64,000 bases of DNA from Microcaldota archaeon (lineage in GTDB: Archaea; Micrarchaeota; Micrarchaeia; Micrarchaeales; Micrarchaeaceae), in assembly GCA_021816895.1 (NCBI GenBank), contig JAKAWW010000001.1, positions 743,067 through 807,066 on the forward strand, given 5' to 3'. The notes beneath the pieces are model-generated. The model saw nothing but the letters and a program-made list of their open reading frames with translations. It was not told the origin of the DNA and did no database searches. The position numbers and the translations under genes are program-made. Positions 25,829 to 34,478 of this stretch are shown piece by piece. The first letter of the stretch is position 1, and each line of letters starts with the position of its first letter.

Positions 25829-25983
25829 AAGTGCGTTATGAAGAAAAACTCAGGGGCAAGGGCACGAGGAAGTGCAGCATATGTGGCACGAGCAGAGGCC
25901 TCATAAGAGCCCATGGGATATACATATGCAGGCGCTGCTTCAGGGAAGCCGCAAAGAGCATTGGATTCAAAAAATATGGTTGA
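25825..25983 (+). CDS. rps14: Ribosomal protein S14 (zinc-binding type)
   Basis: A 52-residue uS14 of the small-subunit head. It is the short zinc form: CSIC near 18-21 and CRRC near 35-38 make the metal site, within [21 protein letters not shown] and the family ending GFKKYG. ATG at 25825 overlaps the L5 stop as ATGA. The C-terminus overlaps the S8 start by eight bases, so all three are tightly coupled. Confidence 0.93.
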   Translation: MKVRYEEKLRGKGTRKCSICGTSRGLIRAHGIYICRRCFREAAKSIGFKKYG

Positions 25984-26368
25984 GCACATGGACAGGCTTG
26001 CAGACGCAATAAACAAGATAAAAACAAACGAGCGCATTGGTAGGAGGGAGTGCGTGGTAAACAGCACCAAACTTGTCAAGGCGGTGCTTGACGTGCTTCA
26101 GAAGCGCGGTTACATTGCCGCTTACGAGGAATATGATGAAGGTAAATTCAAGATGCTCAAGGTCGCGCTTTCGAACAAGATTAACGACATAGGAGTGATA
26201 AAGCCAAGGTTCGCTGTCACATATGATATCATGCAGAAGTATGAAACGATGTATATACCTAGCAGGGATTTCGGGGCGCTGATAATATCTACGCCGCAGG
26301 GAATGATGACGAACACAGAGGCAAACGAAAAGCACATAGGAGGAAGGCTTATAGCGTACGTTTATTAG
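25976..26368 (+). CDS. rps8: Ribosomal protein S8
   Basis: A 130-residue uS8 that binds helix 21 of 16S rRNA. It has [20 protein letters not shown] at the N-terminus, the central [17 protein letters not shown] and the conserved [20 protein letters not shown] near the C-terminus. ATG at 25976 is chosen by comparison with family N-termini; an alternative ATG at 25988 has GGTTGA upstream and would lose four residues. It is followed by L6 11 bases later. Confidence 0.92.
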   Translation: MVEHMDRLADAINKIKTNERIGRRECVVNSTKLVKAVLDVLQKRGYIAAYEEYDEGKFKMLKVALSNKINDIGVIKPRFAVTYDIMQKYETMYIPSRDFGALIISTPQGMMTNTEANEKHIGGRLIAYVY

Positions 26369-26379
26369 GAATGATGGTA

Positions 26380-26901
26380 ATGGGAGAGATCAATATACCA
26401 GAAGGCACAAAAGTAGAAGTTGTCGGCAACACTATCGTGACAAGCGGAGCCCTTGGAAGGAACAAGCGCGTTTTCAACGCCAATTTGGTCAGCGCTGCGG
26501 TAAGCGGTGACAAGCTCGTAATAAGCGCGATTGGCGGCAAGAAGCTTGAAAAGAAGGCGCAAACCACCGAGGTATCTATAGTAAAGGAGGTGCAAAACGA
26601 CATACGAGGAGTCAACAAATACTATGAGATAAACATGAAGGCTGTTTTCGCACACTTCCCGCTCAGCATGGAGGTAAAGAACGGATACATTTACATAAAC
26701 AATATCTTTGGGGAGCGCGTGCCCCGCAAGGCGAAAATTGTAGGCGATACTAAAGCAGAGGTGAAGGGACAGAACCTTCTCTTAAAGGGTACATCGCTTG
26801 ACGATGTTACGCAAAGCGCAGCCAACATAAGGAAGGCGTGCAAGGCGAAGAACAAGGACATTCGCATATTTCAGGACGGGATATATTATGCAGAGGAATG
26901 A
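26380..26901 (+). CDS. rpl6: Ribosomal protein L6
   Basis: A 173-residue uL6 of the large subunit near the sarcin-ricin loop. It shows the duplicated L6 fold: first copy beginning INIPEGTKVEVVGNTIVTSG, second copy with the archaeal YINNIFGERVPRKAKIVGD. ATG at 26380 has GATGG just upstream. It lies between S8 and L32e, the standard archaeal order. Confidence 0.92.
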   Translation: MGEINIPEGTKVEVVGNTIVTSGALGRNKRVFNANLVSAAVSGDKLVISAIGGKKLEKKAQTTEVSIVKEVQNDIRGVNKYYEINMKAVFAHFPLSMEVKNGYIYINNIFGERVPRKAKIVGDTKAEVKGQNLLLKGTSLDDVTQSAANIRKACKAKNKDIRIFQDGIYYAEE

Positions 26902-26905
26902 TTGA

Positions 26906-27283
26906 ATGGTTACAAAAAAGAGCCACCCAAAATTCAATGTGCCTAACTTCGGAGCGAAGCACATGAAGCGCGTAAAGGAGAGGTGGCGCAAGCAGCGCGG
27001 CATTGACAATAAAAAGCGCATAAAGAAAAAGTTCATGGGAGCAGAGCCCACCATAGGCTACAGGAACCCTGCAGAGCTGCGCGGGACTAGGCGCGACGGC
27101 AAAAAGGCCGTGCTGATCTCGAACATGAATGAGCTGCGCTCCGTTATAGAGAACGGCGCAGATGTTGACATCATACTTGCAGGAAGCATTTCCACAAGGA
27201 AGAAAGCAGAGCTCTCAAAGCTTGCACTTGACAACAAGATACATGTAGCAAACATGCCGCATGGCGAGAAGGTGTCTAAATGA
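26906..27283 (+). CDS. rpl32e: Ribosomal protein L32e
   Basis: A 125-residue eL32, specific to archaea and eukaryotes. The core with RWRKQRGIDNKKRIKKKFMG followed by GYRNPAELRG is diagnostic, and the C-terminal half holds the small alpha/beta fold. ATG at 26906 lies four bases after L6. Its stop overlaps the L19e start by four bases. Confidence 0.92.
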   Translation: MVTKKSHPKFNVPNFGAKHMKRVKERWRKQRGIDNKKRIKKKFMGAEPTIGYRNPAELRGTRRDGKKAVLISNMNELRSVIENGADVDIILAGSISTRKKAELSKLALDNKIHVANMPHGEKVSK

Positions 27284-27753
27284 GCCTGAAGACTACCAAG
27301 CGCATCGCGAGCGAGCTGCTCAATAGGGGCAGCAGCAGCGTAAGGATAAAGCCCAGCGCCATAGAAGATGCCCAAAAAGCCTTGACGAAAGATGATGTAA
27401 GGAGCATGATAAGCAAGGGAGACATTTATGCTATAAAGGAGAAGCACAACATGAGCATCTACGCAAAGCTGCTCAATGCGAAGAGGAGCAAGGGAAGGAA
27501 GCGCGGGCGTGGAAGGCGCAAGGGCACGCTGAAGGCGAGATCAGGAGACATGCACAAGAAGGAGGTAAGGGCGCTGAGGCGCGTTCTTGGCACGCTCAAG
27601 GCGGACAACACGATAGACGGCAAGACGTTCAAGACTTTGTACAGGCTTGTGCGAGGAGGCAATTTCGCAAGCAAAGCGTCGTTGCTCAACCACATACGCA
27701 CAATGGGCATAGAGATAAATGATGAAAGGTTCGAAAAGCTAAGGCATATGTAA
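27280..27753 (+). CDS. rpl19e: Ribosomal protein L19e
   Basis: A 157-residue eL19, a long-helix protein that bridges the subunits. It begins SLKTTKRIASELLNRGSSSV and contains the basic segment KGRKRGRGRRKGTLKARSG. ATG at 27280 overlaps the L32e stop (ATGA). The terminal helix is of normal length. It is followed by L18. Confidence 0.92.
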   Translation: MSLKTTKRIASELLNRGSSSVRIKPSAIEDAQKALTKDDVRSMISKGDIYAIKEKHNMSIYAKLLNAKRSKGRKRGRGRRKGTLKARSGDMHKKEVRALRRVLGTLKADNTIDGKTFKTLYRLVRGGNFASKASLLNHIRTMGIEINDERFEKLRHM

Positions 27754-27761
27754 GTGGTATC

Positions 27762-28298
27762 ATGATTAGGAGACGCAGGAGGCTTTCTTTGACGAATTAC
27801 AGCAAGAGGATAGCATTGCTGAAGAGCGGCATGCCAAGGCTCATAGTCAGGAAGAGCAATCGCATCCTGACAATGCAGATCGTGAGATACGAACCGAGCG
27901 GCGATATCATAATTGCAAGCGCTAATTCGAACGCGCTGAAAAAGTTTGGCTGGGAGCCTAGGGTGAACATACCAACCGCATATCTTACGGGCATGCTCCT
28001 TGCAAGAAGCAGCGCCAAGCTCAATGTAGGCGAGCTTGTGCTTGATATAGGGCTTTATAGGCCCATAAGCAGCACTGTGATATTTGCTGCGGCAAAAGGC
28101 GCGCAAGACGGAGGCCTCAAGCTAAGGGGAAGTTTTGAAGTAGACGAAAAGCGCATATCTGGAGCGCACATTGCAAGCTATGCAAAAAGCCTTGAAGGCG
28201 AAGCTTTCAAGAAGCAGTTCGCTTATACTTCTGTTGACCCCAAGAGCATTGAGGAAGCATTCGCAAGCGCGAAGGCGAAGATAATGGTGGTTGGTTGA
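27762..28298 (+). CDS. rpl18: Ribosomal protein L18
   Basis: A 178-residue archaeal uL18, which binds 5S rRNA with L5. It starts RRRRRLSLTNYSKRIALLKS, with the conserved LIVRKSNRILTMQIV strand pair and VLDIGLYRPISS later. ATG at 27762 is nine bases after the L19e stop. Its TGA overlaps the TTG start of S5. Confidence 0.91.
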   Translation: MIRRRRRLSLTNYSKRIALLKSGMPRLIVRKSNRILTMQIVRYEPSGDIIIASANSNALKKFGWEPRVNIPTAYLTGMLLARSSAKLNVGELVLDIGLYRPISSTVIFAAAKGAQDGGLKLRGSFEVDEKRISGAHIASYAKSLEGEAFKKQFAYTSVDPKSIEEAFASAKAKIMVVG

Positions 28299-28948
28299 AC
28301 TTCAGGACAAATTACAGGGAAGAGAGGACATTCAATATTAACGAATGGGAGCCAAAGACAGAGCTCGGCAGGGAGGTGAAGGACCACAGGACCAACAGCC
28401 TCGAAGAGATATTCAGGTCTGGCAGGCACATCGAGGAGCCTGAGATAATAGACGCGCTTTTCCCAGATCTTGCCTTTGAAGTTATAGAGATAATAAGCGT
28501 ACAGAGGATGACCAAGAACAACCGCAAGCAGAAGTACAGGGCGACTGCGGTCGTCGGTGACAGGAACGGCCATGTTGGAGTCGGAGCCGCAAAGGACATA
28601 GAGGTCAAGGCAGCCATAAGCAGCGCGATAACGATCGCCAAGATGCACATGACTCCGGTTGTTTTGGGCTGCGGCTCGTGGCAGTGCATGTGCGGCACGA
28701 AGCACAGCTTGCCGTTGACAGTGCATGGCAAGTGCGGAAGCGTAGAAGTCACGCTAAAGCCTGCTCCGAGAGGCCTCGGGATTGTTGCAAGCAAGCCAGT
28801 AAAGAAGATGCTAGAATTAGCAGGCATAAAGGACATATGGACATTCTCAAGGGGCAGGACGAGGGCAAAGTACAATGTGCTCATTGCAACACAGAGGGCG
28901 CTTGCCCAGCTCAACGGCATGAAGAACATCGCCGAATTTGAAAAGTAA
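28295..28948 (+). CDS. rps5: Ribosomal protein S5
   Basis: A 217-residue archaeal uS5 at the mRNA entry and decoding-fidelity region. The double-stranded-RNA-binding fold has the core GDRNGHVGVGAAKDIEVKAA, and the C-terminal domain has PRGLGIVASKPVKKMLELAG. The start is TTG at 28295, overlapping the L18 stop. In most archaea L30, L15 and SecY follow S5; here the operon turns to Csl4 and RpoL instead. Given the unusual 16S decoding site, S5 would be worth comparing, but nothing abnormal is visible by eye. Confidence 0.92.
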   Translation: MNFRTNYREERTFNINEWEPKTELGREVKDHRTNSLEEIFRSGRHIEEPEIIDALFPDLAFEVIEIISVQRMTKNNRKQKYRATAVVGDRNGHVGVGAAKDIEVKAAISSAITIAKMHMTPVVLGCGSWQCMCGTKHSLPLTVHGKCGSVEVTLKPAPRGLGIVASKPVKKMLELAGIKDIWTFSRGRTRAKYNVLIATQRALAQLNGMKNIAEFEK

Positions 28949-28984
28949 TAAATTTTTGCTTGAAAAATAATTAATAGCGGTTTT

Positions 28985-29599
28985 ATGGAAGAAAAGCTTG
29001 TCTTACCTGGAGAAAAGATAACCACCGAGGAAGAATTTGCAGGCGGGGCCAACACTTATACTGAAGAAGGCGTTGTCTATTCCACGGTAATAGGCATACC
29101 TAGCGTTGCTGAGAAGAAGATGAGCGTGGTGCCTCTTGGCAGGGACGTGAAAACGATAGACAGGAACATGCTTGTCATAGGCACTGTTACCGATATGGTA
29201 AAAGGCATCGTATTTGTAAAGATTGACGACATAAACATAGACCACAAGGAGTACCTGGCGCTCAAAGACGGCAAGATACTGCTCGAAAGGCCCAGGCCGA
29301 GGTTTGGCAGGGGTCCGCAAAGGCGCGAAGCGCAAAAGCCGGAAAGGGTGTGCAGCGTCGGCGATACGGTGCTGGCCAAGGTGCTATACAACGACAAGGA
29401 CGCATATACGCTGACGCTCGACTGCCAGGAGTGCGGCGTGGTGCATGCAACATGCGAGCTTTGCGGAGGCGAGCTTGAATACAATAAGGATGCAAATGCG
29501 CTCGTCTGCAAGGAATGCGGCCACAGGGAATACAGGAGGGTAAGCGCCCTTTACGAAAAACCCGAAGAGATAAGGAAGCTGTTCGTATACTCGCAGTAG
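28985..29599 (+). CDS. csl4: Exosome RNA-binding subunit Csl4
   Basis: A 204-residue cap subunit of the archaeal exosome that guides RNA into the Rrp41/Rrp42 chamber. Its N-terminal domain (about 1-60) starts KLVLPGEKITTEEEFAGGAN. An S1 domain (about 62-148) follows, and then a zinc ribbon with CELCGG and CKECGH (about 158-180). All three parts match the archaeal form. ATG at 28985 is 36 bases after S5. It heads a small set with rpoL and DUF99, so exosome and RNA polymerase parts are expressed together, as often in archaea. Confidence 0.92.
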   Translation: MEEKLVLPGEKITTEEEFAGGANTYTEEGVVYSTVIGIPSVAEKKMSVVPLGRDVKTIDRNMLVIGTVTDMVKGIVFVKIDDINIDHKEYLALKDGKILLERPRPRFGRGPQRREAQKPERVCSVGDTVLAKVLYNDKDAYTLTLDCQECGVVHATCELCGGELEYNKDANALVCKECGHREYRRVSALYEKPEEIRKLFVYSQ

Positions 29600-29609
29600 C
29601 GGTGATGTT

Positions 29610-29879
29610 ATGGATATTAAAGTTGTGAAAAACGAGGGCAACGAGGTATGGCTCGAATTCCAGAGCGGCGACCTCACGGTGCCGGATTTCATTGCCGGCG
29701 CGCTTTTGGACAGAAGCAGCATAGAGTTTGCAGGCGTTAGGAAAGACCACCCGGAAACGGGCAAGCCAGTGCTCGTGGTGAAGGCGAAGAGGAACGCCAA
29801 GGACGAGCTGCTAAAGGCGCTCGGCGAGCTCGACGATGAGCTAAAGGACATCGGTGCCCAAGTGTCAAAAATCAAATAG
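29610..29879 (+). CDS. rpoL: DNA-directed RNA polymerase subunit L
   Basis: An 89-residue RpoL (Rpb11-like) that pairs with RpoD in assembling the archaeal polymerase. The motif GDLTVPDFIAGALLDRSSIE and the core FAGVRKDHPETGKPVLVVKA are family-typical, followed by a long helix. ATG at 29610 has GGTGAT nine bases upstream. It is 10 bases after Csl4 and 12 bases before the DUF99 gene. Confidence 0.92.
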   Translation: MDIKVVKNEGNEVWLEFQSGDLTVPDFIAGALLDRSSIEFAGVRKDHPETGKPVLVVKAKRNAKDELLKALGELDDELKDIGAQVSKIK

Positions 29880-29891
29880 CAAGTAGATTGG

Positions 29892-30458
29892 GTGAAAAGC
29901 GGCATAAGGCTTGCTGCGTTTGCAAGCGGCCCTATAGGCGCGGACAAGCACGCTGCTGCAGGCCGCACTATTCTTATTGCAGTAGTGGCAAAGAAAGGCG
30001 AGGTAGAGGGCGTGCTCTCTTCTAGCATAGGTATAAACGGCACTGATTCAACTGATAGAATTTTGACCTTAATTAAAAAAAGCAGGTTCGCCAGCCAGGT
30101 AAAGCTTATAGTGCTCAACGGCATCGCGCTTGCGGGATTGAATGTGGTAAACCCTGGCAGCATTTTAAGCTCAGGCAACGCGTTGATGATTATAACAAGG
30201 CACAAGCCAAGGCCTTCAAAGCTCATACAGGCGCTCAACGCTTTTTCAAAAAGGAGCGGCATTGCCGCAAATGAGAGGAAAAATATCGTAAAAGATTTTG
30301 CAAAGAACAAGCCGCGCCGCATGGAAGGATTCTACGTGCAGTCCACACTGCAAGGGCAAGACAGCAAAGTGCTCTTTCCATACGCGGTAAATGCGCTAAG
30401 GTTGGCGCATATGATTGCGAGCGGCATGTCTAAGGGCGAATCAAAAGGCAGGTTATGA
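29892..30458 (+). CDS. DUF99 family protein (endonuclease V-like fold)
   Basis: A 188-residue archaeal DUF99 protein, related in fold to endonuclease V but of unknown role. The central segment LIVLNGIALAGLNVVN corresponds to the family LDGVTFAGFNVVD. Here the aspartate before G is replaced by asparagine (LNG), and the usual N-terminal GIDD acidic pair reads AAFASGPI, so key acidic residues of the nuclease-like site seem lost. GTG at 29892 is the start. It follows rpoL by 12 bases and is probably co-transcribed. Confidence 0.75.
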   Translation: MKSGIRLAAFASGPIGADKHAAAGRTILIAVVAKKGEVEGVLSSSIGINGTDSTDRILTLIKKSRFASQVKLIVLNGIALAGLNVVNPGSILSSGNALMIITRHKPRPSKLIQALNAFSKRSGIAANERKNIVKDFAKNKPRRMEGFYVQSTLQGQDSKVLFPYAVNALRLAHMIASGMSKGESKGRL

Positions 30459-30560
30459 CATGAAGCAAAAAGCCCCAGAGACAGCTATTGAAGAGCGGTA
30501 ACGGCATACTGGAAGATGGAGGAGCAGCTACAAAATAAAGAGAAAAAGAGGGGGCATAAA

Positions 30561-31580
30561 TTACAGACCTAGGGGTTGATTGCTATCTGCCCTTAGCAGT
30601 TTTCTTGACTTTGATTTCTCAACACCCAAGGCGTATAGGAAGTCACTTATTTCCTTTTCCCCTTTCATCTCCCTGTCAACAGCCTTAAGCGTTGGGGCAC
30701 CGCCTTCGCCTTTTGCTTCGCAGACAATTACAAAATCGGGATTGTATGCTTTTTGTGCAAGCTCTTCCAGCGTCGCAGAAGCGTCAGAGCCGCTCTCTGG
30801 AAGATACAGATATGCACCTATGCGTGCGCCTTTGTATCCGTTTTCTTCTTCGTATTCCTTAATAAGTGTTTTCAGGAAACTCCTTACCTGCTCAGGGCCC
30901 ATAAACTTGTCCCACACGCCATCAAGCACAGGCTCATTGAATGAGCGATTCTCGCGTATATCTATAAGCAATGGATGTGTCATGATAGCCAAATGCACCA
31001 AATTCCCATATTCTTCGATGCTCGGCACAGTCAGCGTAAGCTTAAAGGTAGGCCTATACTGAGTAGCAAATAATCTGTGAATTATGATGCCATACTTTTC
31101 ATCATCTTTGAGCTCTCCATATTTTTTCCCAAAAGTTATTTTTGAAAGCATGTCACGTTCCACATCCTTGCCTGCAGAGAGCACGTCTACTATGCCTTTA
31201 TCATAAAAAGTATCGCCTGAAAGCATGAGCTCTGGAAATGCTACAGAAGAACTATAATGCAGAGATAAATTGTTATGCAAAAGGGACCAGTACAATCCAA
31301 GTATGCTTTCGGTGAGCCTTTTATTTTTATCTTTAGGCAGGTAGAGTGTCGCCACATGGCTTCCACTAGGTTCGACTATATACATACCGAAGACCTTGTT
31401 TTTGAATCCCACAGAGGGACCATCTTCTATGACGCCAATCGCCCTTTTAAGTTGAAATTTTGCTAGCTCTTCCTTGTCTAAGTTTTTTATCTCCTCCTTG
31501 AAAAGCCTTTCAAAAGAAGTTTCGGATTCGAGCAGTTGCATATGAGCCAGCATTTTATATGCGCTTTTTTCTTTTTCCAT
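30561..31580 (-). CDS. Unidentified 339-residue protein
   Basis: A soluble protein with a helical, charged N-terminus (about 1-50), a middle with several predicted strands (for example KVFGMYIVEPSGSHVATLYL), and a C-terminal region with KGARIGAYLYLPESGSDASA followed by FVIVCEAKGEGG. It has one cysteine and no signal or membrane segment. ATG at 31580 opens a monocistronic gene flanked by AT-rich DNA. It is more AT-rich than the ribosomal genes nearby. I do not recognise the family; the neighbours suggest no function. Confidence 0.65.
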   Translation of the reverse strand: MEKEKSAYKMLAHMQLLESETSFERLFKEEIKNLDKEELAKFQLKRAIGVIEDGPSVGFKNKVFGMYIVEPSGSHVATLYLPKDKNKRLTESILGLYWSLLHNNLSLHYSSSVAFPELMLSGDTFYDKGIVDVLSAGKDVERDMLSKITFGKKYGELKDDEKYGIIIHRLFATQYRPTFKLTLTVPSIEEYGNLVHLAIMTHPLLIDIRENRSFNEPVLDGVWDKFMGPEQVRSFLKTLIKEYEEENGYKGARIGAYLYLPESGSDASATLEELAQKAYNPDFVIVCEAKGEGGAPTLKAVDREMKGEKEISDFLYALGVEKSKSRKLLRADSNQPLGL

Positions 31581-31747
31581 CCAAACACCCGCTTAACTAC
31601 TTCCACAAAAACAAATTAATATGATTGTGTGAATGCAATTTATGTTTGTAAAACTATGTTACTTTTTGTAATAGTTCACAGTCAATAGATCAAGTTGCAA
31701 CGATTAACCAGAATATAAAGTGCCACACCAGAGGTGTGGCAGCAAGC

Positions 31748-32722
31748 CTATAACTCATATACTGCTCCAGGAATCTTTGGGAATGGCTGTACTTCGCCGA
31801 TGTGCCTTGCACTGGTTATCCATGCAATAAGCCTCTCTACGCCAATGCCTGCTCCAGCACTCTGCTTTATCTTGCCATCCTTCGCAAGGTCAAGCAACGT
31901 GGCGTAGAGCTCCTCTTTCACTCCTGCTTTGCGCATCTTCGCGAGCATCTTGCTGTGCTCGTATTCCCTCTTTGCGCCTGTGACAAGCTCGCCGCGCTTG
32001 GGCAGGTAGAGATCGAAGTTGTCCCATTTGTGCGTTACAGGATCCTCGAAATCGTAGAATTCCCTTGGCAGGTCGGTTATCCACACGGGCTCATCTATGT
32101 GCTTGGGAAGCTCCTCTTCCCAATCTGTGCCATATCGCGCTTCTAGCTCTTCCCTGGAAAGCACCTTGAACGGCGTGCTGAACTTAGGCAATGATGCATG
32201 CAATGAAGAAAGCTCGGCTTTCTTGCTTGAGCCTATATGCTTTACAAGACCTGCGAGCATGCCTTCTATCAATTTCCGTATCTGCTTCGACGTCGCGCCT
32301 CGTGCCTCGAAATCCAATTGCGAGAACTCGAACAGATGCCTGCCAGTCTTGCTTCGTTCCGGCTTTTCCAATCTTATGTTCGGCGACACTATGAAGATTT
32401 TCTTGTGCAACAGCGATACAGCGACAAGCTTGTGCACAATCATGCTGTGCATCGTGCGCACTGTTTTGCCGTATATCTCGAATTCGAGGCGCTTGTATAT
32501 GCCTGCCGCAGGATCCGGCCAAAGCGGATCTGTTATTGGCGACAGAAGCACTGGCATGAGCTGCACGAAGCCCTTGCGCCGCATGTATGATTCCATATAT
32601 GCGACTACCTCCGCGCCAATCTCCGTCATTGCTCTTTTCTCGGCCAGTTCTTCTTCTGAAAGTCTATGCACAGGCTTGGGCAAGCCTGTTTCCACTAACT
32701 CGGTTTTCATTGCGTATCCCAT
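31748..32722 (-). CDS. Archaeal asparagine synthetase-like protein (AspRS/AsnRS catalytic core)
   Basis: A 324-residue class II synthetase catalytic core without the N-terminal anticodon-binding OB domain. The motif 2 region RLEKPERSKTGRHLFEFSQL and motif 3 GAGIGVERLIAWIT are clear. This architecture matches the archaeal asparagine synthetase that evolved from AspRS/AsnRS and amidates aspartate with ATP and ammonia. AspRS and AsnRS themselves are about 100 residues longer. ATG at 32722 has GGTGAG five bases upstream. A truncated AsnRS acting on tRNA is the alternative; the tRNA-Asn gene is some 8 kb away. Confidence 0.8.
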   Translation of the reverse strand: MGYAMKTELVETGLPKPVHRLSEEELAEKRAMTEIGAEVVAYMESYMRRKGFVQLMPVLLSPITDPLWPDPAAGIYKRLEFEIYGKTVRTMHSMIVHKLVAVSLLHKKIFIVSPNIRLEKPERSKTGRHLFEFSQLDFEARGATSKQIRKLIEGMLAGLVKHIGSSKKAELSSLHASLPKFSTPFKVLSREELEARYGTDWEEELPKHIDEPVWITDLPREFYDFEDPVTHKWDNFDLYLPKRGELVTGAKREYEHSKMLAKMRKAGVKEELYATLLDLAKDGKIKQSAGAGIGVERLIAWITSARHIGEVQPFPKIPGAVYEL

Positions 32723-32952
32723 ATTCTCACCTTAGCGTAAATGCCAGCGCCAAAACGCCCTGAAATTAGGCAAAGACGTGCAAGAAACAGTGATAATGAT
32801 ATAATCAGCAGCTCAGCTAACCTTGGATAATGGAGAACAATTCCGCGCTAGCACCGTTGCAGCTGACATTCTAATCGAAATTAGATTCTACGCATATTAT
32901 ATTTAAGCGTTTTGTGCAAAAGTCGCAAACCGCTTTGACGGTTTTGCATTAA

Positions 32953-33687
32953 TTAGCTTCTTGACGTGCCCTTATCTTTGCTTACAAGACTGAGCAAAGC
33001 AGCACGTGTGCTTTCTCTTAGCTTCTGGTAAGCGCTTTCCAGCAAGGCGATCTCCTTTTCGTTGAGACGCTTTATATTCCCGCCCTTGTCGATCGCGACA
33101 ATGTCTATGGGCTCTGCTATGAATTCTGGCGAAAGCCTCAATGTGTCTTTTATGGCTTTAAACACGATGAGCTTTCCTTCTTCTATGCCTATTTCTACGT
33201 CTTCGAACTCCTTTAGTGGCATATATGCGAGATCGCCATAAGAAAGAACAATGAATTTCTCGTCAACGAACCTGCCCTTCAACGAGTTGTCTGCTACCCA
33301 TATGAAGTTTTTGCCCTTTTTGCTGTCCCAGTATGCCATTAATATGTCCAGCACAATGCTGTTCTTTATTTCTGCCCTGCTTTCGATGTTTGCTGAAAGC
33401 CTTCGTTTTATATCATTATAGAGTATGTCCCCTATGCCAGTAAGAAAGCCTTCAAACATTTCGCCAGTGAATTCTGGCTTGCTGCCAAATATGTCTTTTG
33501 CCAGATTTCTTATCTTTTGATTTATCCATACACCGCCAGACATTGCAAAAACATAATTGCCCTCGTCATATATCTTTTTAGCCTTCAATGAGACGTAACT
33601 TGCTTCGCTCCTGAGACTCATTGCAGTATCTGAAGCGATTACCAAGCTGCCGTCATCACATTTAAGGCCTATTACAATAGACACCAA
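32953..33687 (-). CDS. Proteasome beta-like protein (paralogue A)
   Basis: A 244-residue protein with the Ntn-hydrolase fold of proteasome beta subunits. The N-terminus VSIVIGLKCDDGSLVIASDT aligns with the beta-subunit start. Counting back from the conserved DG, Ser3 takes the place of the catalytic Thr1, so the active residue would be serine after loss of two residues, or the protein is inactive. KAKKIYDEGNYVFAMSGG matches the strand with the catalytic lysine. It ends with a charged helix. It follows paralogue B by five bases. Similar two-gene sets of divergent beta-like proteins are not familiar to me. Confidence 0.75.
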   Translation of the reverse strand: MVSIVIGLKCDDGSLVIASDTAMSLRSEASYVSLKAKKIYDEGNYVFAMSGGVWINQKIRNLAKDIFGSKPEFTGEMFEGFLTGIGDILYNDIKRRLSANIESRAEIKNSIVLDILMAYWDSKKGKNFIWVADNSLKGRFVDEKFIVLSYGDLAYMPLKEFEDVEIGIEEGKLIVFKAIKDTLRLSPEFIAEPIDIVAIDKGGNIKRLNEKEIALLESAYQKLRESTRAALLSLVSKDKGTSRS

Positions 33688-33692
33688 AGCAC

Positions 33693-34478
33693 CTAATTTA
33701 CATTCTTGCTCTTTTCAGCGCCTTCACTTCTAAGCATAGAGACGTGCCTTTCAAAAAGCGCCGTTTCTTCACTTACTGAGGTAACATAAGCGCGCTCAAG
33801 CTTTGATAGGTCTTCGCTGCTAAGCCGCTTTATGCCTTCCTTGTCCATGACAACCATGCTTATGGGCTCCATGAGCTTTCCGGGCGAAACCTTCATCGTA
33901 TCCTTTATGACCTTGTATGCTACAAAGCTGCCTACTTTTGTGTCAAGCTTCCCTTCTGCTTGGCCGATTGAGCTGAGTTTGCTCAGGTAAGCATTTGCAA
34001 TATCCTCACCCTCGCCTATGGCAAGCATGCTCAATCCATTTGTGTCGCTTTTGAAGGTATTAAGCAGGGCGTCGTTCGATATGACTATTACTTCGTTGCC
34101 TTCTTTCTCGTCATGCCTTGCCATGATCAGAGTCACATACAGGGCCTCTTGTATGCTTTCATCGTCTTCTTCTGAATCCAAGCCCCTTGAAATCTTCATT
34201 CTTTTTATAAAGTCATGCTTGGCCTCTGCAAACTCGTCCAATATGTCGCTCCTTATCTTATCTATCTCCTTCTGCTTTGCCACCTTTTTGGAGATGTCCT
34301 TGTAAAGCTGCTCTATAAGGCTGTAATCTCCAACGCCAGAAAACAAGAATTGGTTATTCATGCTTATTATCTTCTCTCCATTTACCATTATGCCCCTGCC
34401 AGAGTAATTGATTTCAAAGCCGCTGTCTGCGGCCATCACTATTCCATCGCTGCATGACACGTATACTACAAGCGTTAT
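33693..34478 (-). CDS. Proteasome beta-like protein (paralogue B), apparently with an AUA start
   Basis: A 261-residue proteasome-like Ntn hydrolase. The first ATG/GTG/TTG in frame is GTG at 34460, which would remove the first strand. Reading from ATA at 34478 gives initiator Met then TLVVYVSCSDGIVMAADSG, placing a threonine exactly at the catalytic Thr1 and Asp17 in AAD at the right distance. GGTGAG at 34482-34487 is an ideal ribosome binding site for this ATA. A lysine of NGEKIISM fits Lys33 with a small insertion. A charged central helix (about 65-115) is longer than in standard beta subunits. It heads the pair with paralogue A. Confidence 0.75.
   Translation of the reverse strand: MTLVVYVSCSDGIVMAADSGFEINYSGRGIMVNGEKIISMNNQFLFSGVGDYSLIEQLYKDISKKVAKQKEIDKIRSDILDEFAEAKHDFIKRMKISRGLDSEEDDESIQEALYVTLIMARHDEKEGNEVIVISNDALLNTFKSDTNGLSMLAIGEGEDIANAYLSKLSSIGQAEGKLDTKVGSFVAYKVIKDTMKVSPGKLMEPISMVVMDKEGIKRLSSEDLSKLERAYVTSVSEETALFERHVSMLRSEGAEKSKNVN

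Noticed and set aside
31748-32722. Full-length asparaginyl- or lysyl-tRNA synthetase
   Set aside because: No N-terminal OB-fold anticodon-binding domain and the start has a strong ribosome binding site, so it is better read as the asparagine synthetase-like catalytic core.
32723-32952. Possible small RNA in the 230-base spacer after the asparagine synthetase-like gene
   Set aside because: No paired C/D box motifs, K-turn or stable stem with flanking promoter could be supported by eye.
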